This document shows, in pieces, positions 19,063 through 27,403 of a DNA stretch of 43,182 nt (position 1 is its first letter; each line of letters begins with the position of its first letter). The translations under genes were made by a program, and so were the position numbers. The stretch is taken from positions 1 to 43,182 of the forward strand of contig JAAVTG010000886.1 in assembly GCA_011947345.1 (NCBI GenBank). The letters are read 5' to 3'. A model generated the notes under the pieces. That model ran no database searches and was not told the origin of the DNA. It worked only from the letters and a program-made list of their open reading frames with translations. The DNA is from Phytophthora quininea. Taxonomy: Eukaryota; Oomycota; Peronosporomycetes; Peronosporales; Peronosporaceae.

Positions 19063-19307
19063 TCAGTCACCTCGGTCACCTCGGTCGTCTCCTCCGTCGT
19101 GGTGGTCGGCAGGTCCTCGGTCGTCTCGAACGTCTCAGTGGCCTCGAACACTTCCGTGGTCTCCTTCGCCTCGGTCGTGTCCTTGGTCGGCTTGCGCTTC
19201 GGCTTGCGGTGCTTCCTCGAGGTACCATGTCTGCCCTCCGGTTCTCTATTGAAGGCATCCGGAATATCCGGATACTCGTGGCTGGAATAAAGCTGAATAA
19301 AGCGCAA
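19063..19307 (-). CDS. Thr/Glu-rich ORF of element A, proximal half
   Basis: The reverse-strand frame begins with a basic segment (GTSRKHRKPKRKPTKD) and goes on with degenerate T-T-E repeats (TTEAKETTEVFEATE, TTTTEETTEVTEVTESKP). It is cut by element B after SKP; the frame resumes at 15577 with EETSEVTE. The start may be at 19307 or the frame may have entered from an upstream exon. It overlaps the right subterminal repeats of element A, so whether it is a native element gene or a captured host fragment is open. Low-complexity Thr/Glu-rich stretches are common in oomycete wall and surface proteins, but no signal peptide is visible. Confidence 0.45.
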
Positions 19308-19327
19308 TAAAGCCGGTCGGCTTTATT
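19306..19327. repeat. Subterminal palindrome of element A, right
   Basis: AATAAAGCCG, two spacer bases, then CGGCTTTATT, a perfect inverted repeat made of the same ATAAAGCCG motif as the left end. Confidence 0.65.
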
Positions 19328-19464
19328 CGGGGATAAAACCATAAAGCCGCGGCTAAATTCAACACTCGGTGACCGAGTTGCATCTGTTGATCACGATTTT
19401 GCATTTATCGCAATCAATCATCTTGCTGCAGTATCGTCGAACCGACTTTCTCTTCAAGAAACTA

Positions 19465-20038
19465 CGACTCCGTCCCAGAAATGTTGCACGGATTTATTAT
19501 GTTCCGGACCTTATATTGATTTTCAGTATACTTACACATCTCTACGTGATGGACAGGGCGTCAAGAGCGCTGTCGGAGCATCGAATGCTTTAGGGGAGTC
19601 GTCCCTCCTTCTCTAGGTGAGCTTTCCCCATATGAGCCGGCTTGAGGGCATTGTCATCACGCTGCTGGATGCAGTTATCAACATCAAACTCATCGGCGAT
19701 CAGGACGAGGGCTCCACGAGCGGGTTTGCCTTGGGTTGACAGACTGAGGACAGCAGAAACGATCCGTTCACGCTCTTGGTCAGTGAGCTCTCGGGTCTTG
19801 GAGGGGGGCATTGGCGTCGATGGTGCTGGGCTAGGCGAAATCGAGAATGGGATCCTCTCACACAGATTGGAAGGCGCCGCTGCCACCACATTTTTGGCCG
19901 GCTTGACGGCAATTTGCCGAGTCTTGACGAGTTACGCACACCATTCGAAAGTGCTAGCAGCTAGACGCGTTGGATCTATTTCTACCAATTATGTTCCGTT
20001 TTGAGTACTTTTAGTGCAACATTTCTGGGACAGAGTGG
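19465..20038 (-). mobile_element. Internally deleted Tc1/mariner-like element
   Basis: The 574-bp element is flanked by TA on both sides (19463-19464 and 20039-20040). Ends share CTC(C/T)GTCCCAGAAATG and continue TTGCAC, in inverted orientation, matching at about 22 of 25 positions; a subterminal ATGTTCCG also recurs inverted. It keeps only the N-terminal part of a transposase, so it is non-autonomous. Confidence 0.85.
19590..19889 (-). pseudogene. Mariner-like transposase, N-terminal HTH fragment
   Basis: The 99-codon reverse frame contains SKTRELTDQERERIVSAVL followed by GKPARGALVLIADEFDVD, which resembles the first helix-turn-helix of oomycete mariner-like transposases. After this it diverges; the catalytic DDE/D core is absent. 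It lies wholly inside the TA-flanked element. Confidence 0.65.
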
Positions 20039-20096
20039 TACTTCCAATCTCCTGTAGAACTTGTTCGTGCCTCAGTCATGCTGCGTGTTGGTAGGC

Positions 20097-20495
20097 TTAA
20101 TCCCCAATGACAGGATACGCCGCGGCATCTGCCTTGACATCCATGAACCCGGCCGTCACATCCTTACTCGATCCCTGCACCATGAAGGACGACACGCGCT
20201 TGTTGAGCTTGTCCTCGCTTTCGAACGAGTAGCTGCCCGATGGGGTGTCCGAGCTCGTGGCGCTGGTGCCGCGACAGCGACTGTCCTCATAAAACGCCAT
20301 CGTCGACGTTTTGGGCAGGTTCTTCCACTTGGCACGAACCGCGCGGTCGTTCCACAGTTTCTCGACCGTGTAGCAGCGTTGAGTCGTGTCGATCGTGAAG
20401 ACGGCGTTGCTGCCGTGGCTGTACAGCCATACCTCCATGTCTGCAGCGGAGGTGACAGTCAGCAGCAGAAGTGCAGCGGCGGCGAGGAATTTCAT
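20097..20495 (-). CDS. Small secreted protein, possibly crystallin-like fold
   Basis: The 132-aa product starts MKFLAAAALLLLTVTSAADME, a clear signal peptide cleaved near residue 17-19. The frame is open further upstream, but this ATG is supported by the signal and by a core promoter 21 bp before it. The mature part has two cysteines (RCYTVEK and SRCRGTS). The pattern AFYEDSRCRG, then LNKRVSSFMV, is reminiscent of a Greek-key motif of beta/gamma-crystallin-like proteins, where an aromatic-Tyr-Glu turn is followed by a conserved Ser. That fold is a suggestion, not a firm call. It is probably secreted to the apoplast or wall; no RXLR is seen. Confidence 0.75.
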   Translation of the reverse strand: MKFLAAAALLLLTVTSAADMEVWLYSHGSNAVFTIDTTQRCYTVEKLWNDRAVRAKWKNLPKTSTMAFYEDSRCRGTSATSSDTPSGSYSFESEDKLNKRVSSFMVQGSSKDVTAGFMDVKADAAAYPVIGD

Positions 20496-20515
20496 GCCTT
20501 CTTGACGCGTAACCT

Positions 20516-20531
20516 GCAAAATCCAGAGTGA
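20516..20531 (-). promoter_or_regulatory. Inr-FPR core promoter of the secreted-protein gene
   Basis: Read on the reverse strand: TCACTCT (matches oomycete Inr TCAYTYY) followed by GGATTTTGC (FPR-like). It supports the start at 20495. Confidence 0.5.
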
Positions 20532-20637
20532 CTTCGTTTTAAGAAAATGTTCATGCTGGTGCGGACTGGGGAGAACTTCTGGTGACATCGAAGGGGTCCT
20601 GTCACCCAGGTGCTTGCCTCATAAGGCATATTATATC

Positions 20638-20978
20638 GGGGCATTACGTACAAAAAAGTCAAAATGCCCTTTTGGAAAGCTCTAGGAGTGCCCATTTTGA
20701 TACTCGAAATCGAACTCGATTGATACTTGTCGGACATCCAATGTGGACACCAACTGCATGATAGTGTGTTCTAGCGTTGTTAACGCAGTGTAAAGCCTAC
20801 GACAAGAACGATTAATAATGAGTCTTAAAGAGGTTGCTCGCTGTCACTTGGTAGTATACGCTACACATGCTGCCCACTTGGGAGGTATACACGTATACCA
20901 AAACAACAGCAATTTGTATTGTGCCCTTTTGAAATCGTGCCCCTTTTTCCACATACCCACTGATTTTCAGAATGCCCC
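20638..20978. mobile_element. Possible MITE with GGGGCATT ends
   Basis: The exact 8-bp inverted ends GGGGCATT and AATGCCCC bound a 341-bp non-coding segment whose subterminal regions both contain further GCCC/GGGC and AAAA blocks. No clear target duplication is seen. It could be chance. Confidence 0.25.
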
Positions 20979-21021
20979 GGTAGAGCATGCCTGCTCATAA
21001 TGCAATGGTAGGCTTCTTGGT

Positions 21022-21028
21022 TCATTTC
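21022..21028 (+). promoter_or_regulatory. Inr-like element of the kinesin gene
   Basis: TCATTTC matches TCAYTYY and lies 80 bp before the ATG at 21108. Confidence 0.4.
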
Positions 21029-21107
21029 AGCGACCTTTTGAAATAGGCGTCGGTCGAAACGACCGTGAATTCCTGGGCCTCGAGGTCGTTCACAAGTCGG
21101 GGCGAAA

Positions 21108-23425
21108 ATGGATGCGAAGGCCGCCGCTCGACCTGTGGAGCGTGTCAAAGTTTTCTGTCGAGCGAGGCCTTTGCTGCAGCGTGAGCGGGACGGCTGGAGC
21201 TACGACGAGTACTGTCAGCAGTTCGGCGAGAACGGCGAGCCCTTGGACGGCGGTGACGCTCAACCTGCGTCGGACGCTACTCCTGAAAGCACCGACGACG
21301 ATGATCCAGCCACCTTCATCACGGACAAGGGCCGCAAAGCCATCGGGTCGTTGACGCCGTCGCTTACGATGCAGTCCGATGGCCGGAGCGTCACGTTCCA
21401 GGCCCCCACTGCAGCCCACGGCGAGACTCGACTCTTCCAATTCGACGGCCACCTCAACGAAACTTGTGACCAGCAAAACGTGTACCAGCGAGTGGCTGCC
21501 CCCATTGTCGAAGATGTGATGGCAGGCTACAACGGCACCATCTTAGCGTACGGCCAGACTGCAACAGGTAAAACACACACCATGGTGGGGCCTGGCGACT
21601 TGATCCAAGGAGAACAGCGTGGTCTGATTCCACGCGCTCTTGAAGACATCTTCGGCCACGCAGAGAAGTCTCGCTCGCAAGCAAAGACGACCGTGGCGCT
21701 GAGTTACGTGCAGATTTACTGCGAGCGCATCTACGACTTGCTCGAACCGGAAACTTCGCCCAGCAATATTCTGGTTCGTGAAGACCCGGACCGAGGAGTC
21801 TACATCGACGGCGCTGCAGCAGTTCATGTTGCAAATGTAGAAGACTGTTTGAATCTGATGGAGCGAGGCAATGCAAACCGCGCCGTGTCAAGTACGCAGA
21901 TGAACGCGCATTCCAGTCGCAGCCACGCCATTCTCATTCTAAGGGTGGAGCGAAAGGAATTTGCGCCGCCTCCGACAACGTCCGGCAAATTCAGCGGCAC
22001 GACTCAGCCCGTCATTCGACTGAGTAACTTGTATCTCGTAGACCTCGCAGGCTCCGAGCGCGTGAAGAAGTCGCGCGTGTACGGCCGTCACATTAGTGAG
22101 TTGAAAGCCATCAACCTCAGCCTTTCAGCGCTTGGAAACTGCATTTCAGCGCTCAGCAAACAATCGCAACAATCGCAGAACCAAGCGAGCTACCACGTGC
22201 CGTACCGAGACAGCAAGCTGACCCGACTGCTCCAATCCAGCTTGGGTGGCAATGCGAAGACTGCATTAGTGGTGACTGTCACTCCTGCACTTTCAGAAGC
22301 CCCGGAGACTCTCCAAACGCTGCAATTCGGCCAACGAGCCATGCAAGTCGCTGTTCGAGCGCATCGCTCGGCCTTGTCGGTGCTGGATTACCGTACACTC
22401 TACGAGGAAATGCGCCAAGCTCTTGACGAGGAACAGCAGCGCTCGCAACAAGCCGAGTCTGCAGCTAGCGACGAAAAAGCACGAGCAGCTCAGGCTGAAG
22501 ACCAACTGACGAAAGCATTGCTTCGGGTACAGCACTTGGAATTTGAGCTTGAAGCCGCGCAGACAGCGACTCGACACTCCACGAATGTTGCTGACGGTGA
22601 TCCAGCAAACGACGCAGAACAGGTGAAGGTGGAGCTGCAGCAACTTGTAACCAGACACGCCCAAGACGTGGCGCAAGTGAAAGCAGCTTGTGATCGCCAG
22701 ATTGAAACGTACAAGAAACTTGCAGATGAAGCGTCTGAGGAATGGCACGAAGTCGAGGGAGAGCTAGCAGGTGAGAAAACGCAGGTGCTTCACACGTTGC
22801 AGGAACTCAAAGAGTTCAAGCTGCGGTATTTCCAACTGGAGGAAGACACCACCGAGCGGATCGCTGAACTGGTGCAGGAGGAACGAGATCGCGAACGCGA
22901 GCGAGATGCTGCCACGTCCAAAGTGGCTGCTCTGGAGAAGGAGCTCAAAGCTCTTCAAGCCCAGGTACGATGCCCGAAATCTTCCGTTTGCTGGCCCCTT
23001 TGTCCTCAATCTTATTCGCTGTGTAGATGGTGGAAGGAGAAAACCAGCGCGAAAAACTGCAAGACCAAATCGAATCCGAGTTTGTGCCTAAAGAAGCGGT
23101 AAGGAGAGAGATTAGAATGCCCGCAGGAGATGGAAAACAAGAACTTACCGACTGTCTTGAGCAGATCCAGCAGATGGAGGCACTTTATGAAGGCGCGATC
23201 TCAAAACTTCAGGCTCGTGTCGGGACTCTGGAGAGCAAATCGCTTCATCGAAGGCCGAAGACGCCTAGCAACAACATCAACAACAATAGTACTCCGTCGG
23301 GATCCCAGCGCTCGCTGCCAGAAGTCAGGAAGCCCGGCATTCAGACCAACAACCGCGCAGTGCCGAAGATTGGTCGACTGGTTCCAGGTTCCAAAGCCGG
23401 AAGCACCTCTCGTCTAGTACGCTGA
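21108..23425 (+). CDS. Kinesin with N-terminal motor
   Basis: Exon 1 (21108-22964) and exon 2 (23027-23425) are separated by a 62-nt phase-0 GT-AG intron; reading through it would insert an odd Cys-rich peptide and soon stop. The product is 751 aa. The motor domain fills residues 10-405: ATP P-loop GQTATGKT (149-156), switch I NAHSSRSH (266-273), switch II DLAGSE (312-317) and LQTLQFGQRA at its end. Coiled-coil with many Glu/Gln heptads follows to about 690, then a basic Ser/Pro/Asn-rich tail (PSNNINNNSTPSGS). It should move along microtubules toward the plus end. The subfamily cannot be assigned from the motifs seen. An acidic insert (about 45-70) lies near the start of the motor. Confidence 0.92.
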
Positions 23426-23531
23426 TAAGCTAAAGCAAAGAGCAGGTTTCGAGAAGTCCCTCGTCGAGACGTTTATTGGCACCGCATCAAAACCGCAACA
23501 CATCGTTGCATACCTCGAAGCGACCACATCG

Positions 23532-24428
23532 CTAAGGATCGCGCAGTGGGTTTTCAGGGTCGTCCAAATCTTCGTCGTCAAAGTCGTCAAACGCCTACAG
23601 CAACACACACAAGCGTCAACACCGTAGCACTACTTCAGTCCTACCGTCGATACCCACCTTGTACTCTTCCCAGGACTCCTCGATAAAGGTCAAAAAGCTG
23701 ATGAGCGAGTCTGTGGATTCCGTGTCCCGCTCTGCCAGCGTCAGTAGCGGGTGGAACGTCTCGCTGGTGAACGTCACGTCTCGACTAAGTCCCTGCTTCA
23801 TCAGCTGTGTGGCATCTTCATATTGGCGAGCCTTCACCAGCTCCACCAGCACTGGCACAAATGTATTCTCCGTAGGAATGACGTCTTCTCCGGCCGAGAC
23901 TTCTCTCAGGATCTCGGTCGCTTCCTCCAGTCTCTTGGCGTCCAACAAGGCCGTCAAAAGGGCGTCATACGCTGGCAGATCTAGCAGTACAGCCTGGTTT
24001 ACAGCTTCATCGTACAGCTCCATGGCCTGGTCCAGTAGTCTGAACCGCAGACACGCGTCCATCACGTAGATGGACGCCAGTCTCGTATAGTCGTCCGGAC
24101 TGAGGCCCTGCAGGTGGAACACGCCCCGCAGGATCTCGAAGGCGCGCACTGCATGGGCCCGCGACTTCTGCTTGGCCAGTAGGATCGACAATCTCTGCAG
24201 CACTTGCGCACTGGGCGGCGTTTCCAACTGGGACAAGTGGGTCAGCGCTTGGCTCGGTCGGCGCTGGGCGATGGAGCGCTCCAATTGGAGCAACACGGAG
24301 CTGTGGGGCGCTGCAGGAGCATCGTGGGCGGCTGCTGGGGCTACAGCCGAACTCTGCAAGGCCGCAGAGCACGAGAAACGTCGCGCGGACGGCCGCAGCG
24401 AGCGCACCACGCCGCGGAGCAAGCTCAT
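23532..24428 (-). CDS. Mitochondrial helical-repeat (PPR-like) protein
   Basis: Exon 1 is 24428-23658 and exon 2 is 23594-23532, with a 63-nt GT-AG intron in phase 0. The product is 277 aa. Without splicing it would end in 13 unrelated residues; spliced, it gains a clean acidic end (AFDDFDDEDLDDPENPLRDP). The N-terminus (MSLLRGVVRSLRPSARRFSC) is an Arg/Ser-rich mitochondrial presequence. Then come repeated helix pairs resembling PPR units (for example YDALLTALLDAKRLEEATEI). Such proteins usually bind organellar RNA or help ribosome assembly. The repeats are weak, so a different helical-repeat family is possible. Its ATG is 107 bp from the ATG of the divergent RNA-repair gene. Confidence 0.75.
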
Positions 24429-24535
24429 GGTTGGGGTGTGCGGCTCCGGTAATTGTACAAAACATGTGTAAAGGTTAATGTGTTACCATCACTCACAAGG
24501 ATGCTCACACATCACAGATTTGTACAGTATCCGCG
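24429..24535. promoter_or_regulatory. Divergent promoter region
   Basis: 107 bp separate the start codons of the mitochondrial protein (reverse) and the RNA-repair enzyme (forward), so both promoters must overlap here. There is a TCACTCA near 24490, which departs from the Inr at its last base. Confidence 0.55.
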
Positions 24536-27315
24536 ATGAAGCACACTTTGACTTTTGCCAAGCACTGCACAGCAATGGCGGACCGTGTGGGGCGTTATCG
24601 AGGGTGCTTGGCGCTGCAGTTTGGTGCAGACTCCAGCGTGAAGCAAGAAATCCGGGAGATGCTGGGAGAATGTTGTGGCTTTGCAGTGCTGCCGGAGGAC
24701 GAGTGGCACGTGACGTTGGTGACCAAAGAGGAGCTGCGTGGGTTGAGCACTGAAGCCGTTCAGGAAGCACAGACGCTACCAACTCGCTGCTTCGTCGTCG
24801 GGTTGGGTGGAGGACACGGCGCTTCAAAAGACCTGCGTGGCGGCGGCGTCTACTTTGCAGTGTGCGTGTGGCCCAAAGCCCAAGTGTTCCGAGCGAAGTT
24901 TGGACTGCCATTGAAGGATTTCCACGTGACCGTGTCGACTGCCAATCAACACGATATCGGCAAGACCAGCGACGCACTGCTGGACGATTCCTGTCTGCAG
25001 AAAGTGGGTAGGAATGTGCTGGAGGCGCTGAGTCGTCAAGTGCTGTTGGAGAATAAGCCCATCCGCGCGATGGAGATTGCAACGTTGCTGTGTACCAAGT
25101 TCGGGAGGGAGACTACGCGTGGGTGGGTTCGACTGGCCGATGCAGCGCTACAGGCCGATCGACCCAAGCTCGCCATGCTCAGCTATGCGCACTTGATAGA
25201 GAAGATGGCGGGGTTTAATGTTGAAAGTGATAAGCCTGGACAGGATTCTCTGCTGTGGAAACACTGCTGTGCGCAGTTGTCGCCATGTGCTGCATCAACT
25301 GAATGGGGGCCAATCTTCGCCGATGGAGAGATTGAGCAAGTTCCTCATGCCTTGCGTATCGTTTTGTGTCGTCCGTGGTCGATCTCGACGTGGGTCGCTA
25401 TCCGAGATACGGTGTCAAACTCGTCGATGTCGTTGCTGCTGCCGCCGCGGACAAAATTCACGATATTTCCTCACCTGGTCCAGCTTCAGGGATCTATTCA
25501 CTGCCACGGTTTTTCCGATGGATCGTGCCGTTCCAACTCGCTGGAGTGTCCACGCCTCGAAATCGTGACGATATTCGATGTTTCTGCTACTCACTGCACA
25601 TCCGGCATGTCGTGACACTCACGAAAGAAGAGCCTTTGCCACCGGATTGGTTTGAAGGACTACCAGATATCAAGAACACCCTGCTGCCTGTGGACAATTA
25701 CCATGCTCCAAGCAGCGAGCAAATCGATCTGTTCATGCGGCTTTGTTGCTCCACCTCGCCGACGAAGGCTCCTGTGCTGGTACATTGTGGTGGTGGAAAA
25801 GGTCGCGCTGGGACGATGCTTGCTTGCTACCTTGTGGCGTTCGGCTTTCGACCGCCACATATTGAATCTGAGGAAGAAGATTTCCAGCCTGCAATGACGG
25901 CGGCCGAAGCGATTCAGGCGCTTCGTGCAATGCGACCAGGTAGCATCGAGACCAAAGAGCAAGAGGAGGCAGTGAGTAAATATTGTTCTCTTCTTTGGAA
26001 GAGACGCAGCGTGTTCCTGAAGGAGCCACCCGAGCTTGCGCCAAGTAGACCAGAAATCACTGGCAAACCAATCGAGACTTCAGATTTGCTCGTCTTGTGT
26101 GGACTTCCGGGATCTGGCAAGAGCTCCTTCAGAAGAGCTCTCACGAAGCGATGCATTGGGGCACTCACCACTCGCAAGACGGCACGGACAAACAACGTCA
26201 GCTACCAGCCTTGGACAGTAATTCACAGCGACGAAGTCGGCCGAAAAGGCTGTGAAAGAAGCATCGGACAAACGGGTACCCGTCGCGCAGTTCTGGATCG
26301 ATGCAATGGCGTCCGCGCTGATCGGGAACTGTTCCTCCGTCTCGCGAGCACGTGGAGTCAACACGCGACGGCTGTTGTTTTTGATACCCCCAAGGAGCTG
26401 TGTGAAGCTCGAGCAATGCGGCGTGCCGACCACCCCACGTTGCCACCAGGACGTCGTGTTGGCTTCGCAATTCATCACCACTCCAGCACATTCGAGTCAC
26501 CAGAGCTGTCGGAAGGGTTTCAAACCATCGTTCGGATCACTTCCGTTGAAGCAGCACTTGAGTTGGTGGACTTGTTGTCGCCGCCGCTTCCTTTGCTCAG
26601 ATTCCCACGCACACCACACCTCATCAACCTCGGAGCAGCAACAGAGGATGACGAGATCGTTAGCACTGACTTTTGGTCGCTGCCTCCCGTCCAAGGCACC
26701 GACATCGTCATCACGGAGAAAATGGACGGCGCCAACATGGGCATTTCGTTGTCTGCGGACGGCGCGTTCGTGGTGCAGAACCGCTCGCACGTGATCAACG
26801 CGCAGACCCACCGCCAGTTCCGCTCCGTTGACGTGTTTTTAAGCTCTCATGGGGCGCAGCTTTACGCAATGCTCAACCGTGACCTACTCTTCCCCGGTCG
26901 GTTCATCCTGTACGGTGAGTGGGTCGCAGCAACGCACTCCATCGCGTACTCTGGCCTAAAGAGCTTGTTTTACGCGTTCGACCTGTACGACCGAGAGACC
27001 GATCACTTCTACGATCGCTCTTCATTGCAAGAGCTGCTGTCGGTCAGCGCTGCCTCCTGTCCAGAAGAAAACCCCATCCAGTTGGTGCCAAAGCTCTACG
27101 AAGGCAACATCCTGCCATCACGAGATGATCTCGTCGGCATGACTCAACACGCATCCAAGTTCTACGCTGGCCCCATCGAAGGCATCTACATCAAGTGGGA
27201 GCAAAACAATCGCGTCAAAGAGCGCAGCAAGATCGTCCGCTGCGACTTCATCGCCGGCAATGAGCACTGGTCCGCTTCGACACTGCACTTCAACCAGATC
27301 GATAAAGCATTTTAA
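24536..27315 (+). CDS. Four-domain RNA repair enzyme: 2H phosphoesterase, DUSP23-like phosphatase, P-loop kinase, Rnl2-type RNA ligase
   Basis: The first segment (24536 to about 25362) carries two HxTx motifs, WHVTL (His58) and FHVTV (His130), of a 2H cyclic phosphodiesterase, then TPR-like helices. The second (about 25366-27315) has a dual-specificity phosphatase with VHCGGGKGRAGT (Cys codon at 25786) and the DUSP23-like MRPGSIETKEQEEAV. Next is a kinase with GLPGSGKSS (26101), HSDE and DRCN. Last is an RNA ligase with EKMDGANMGI (nucleotidyl lysine at 26719), LYGEW, FYAFDLYD, EGIYIKWE and SKIVR. The segments differ by one frame and meet at the T run 25362-25365, where one lost T explains the shift, so I read one protein of about 925 aa. 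Expected job: open 2',3'-cyclic phosphate, adjust end phosphates, phosphorylate the 5' end and seal, as in tRNA splicing or repair of cut RNA. The phosphatase substrate is unknown. Confidence 0.88.
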
Positions 27316-27318
27316 CCA

Positions 27319-27325
27319 TCATTCT
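27319..27325 (+). promoter_or_regulatory. Inr-like element of the CBS gene
   Basis: TCATTCT matches TCAYTYY, 79 bp before ATG 27404 and only 3 bp after the stop of the RNA-repair gene. The spacing from ATG equals that of the kinesin Inr. Confidence 0.4.
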
Positions 27326-27403
27326 TCATCACCCATCATCCTGTATGTCAAAATCCGATCCTCACAATCATTCGAGCCAAGTAGCGTGCAAGACCCAGCA
27401 GCG

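Larger units (their letters stand above)
12831..19367 (+). mobile_element. hAT element A (outer, interrupted by element B)
   Basis: The left end reads CAGTGTTGATAAAGCCGC and the right end, read in reverse, (C/G)AGTGTTGAATTTAGCCGC, so the ends form an imperfect terminal inverted repeat. Both ends carry extra copies of ATAAAGCCG and its complement, including palindromes at 12839-12864 and 19306-19327. Flanks TCACCGAG (left) and TGACCGAG (right, after two extra bases) may be a decayed 8-bp target duplication, but because the inverted repeat seems to continue outward this is uncertain. Without element B the element would be about 3.06 kb, a normal size for an autonomous hAT. It holds a decayed transposase and a convergent Thr/Glu-rich ORF. 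Confidence 0.7.

Noticed and set aside
23103..23130. 28-nt GT-AG interval in kinesin exon 2
   Set aside because: Far shorter than the 62-74 nt introns here, and removing it breaks the frame of a good coiled-coil segment.
26252..26794. 180-codon forward ORF inside the RNA-repair kinase region
   Set aside because: The main frame carries HSDE and DRCN kinase motifs there, so this frame is a shadow.
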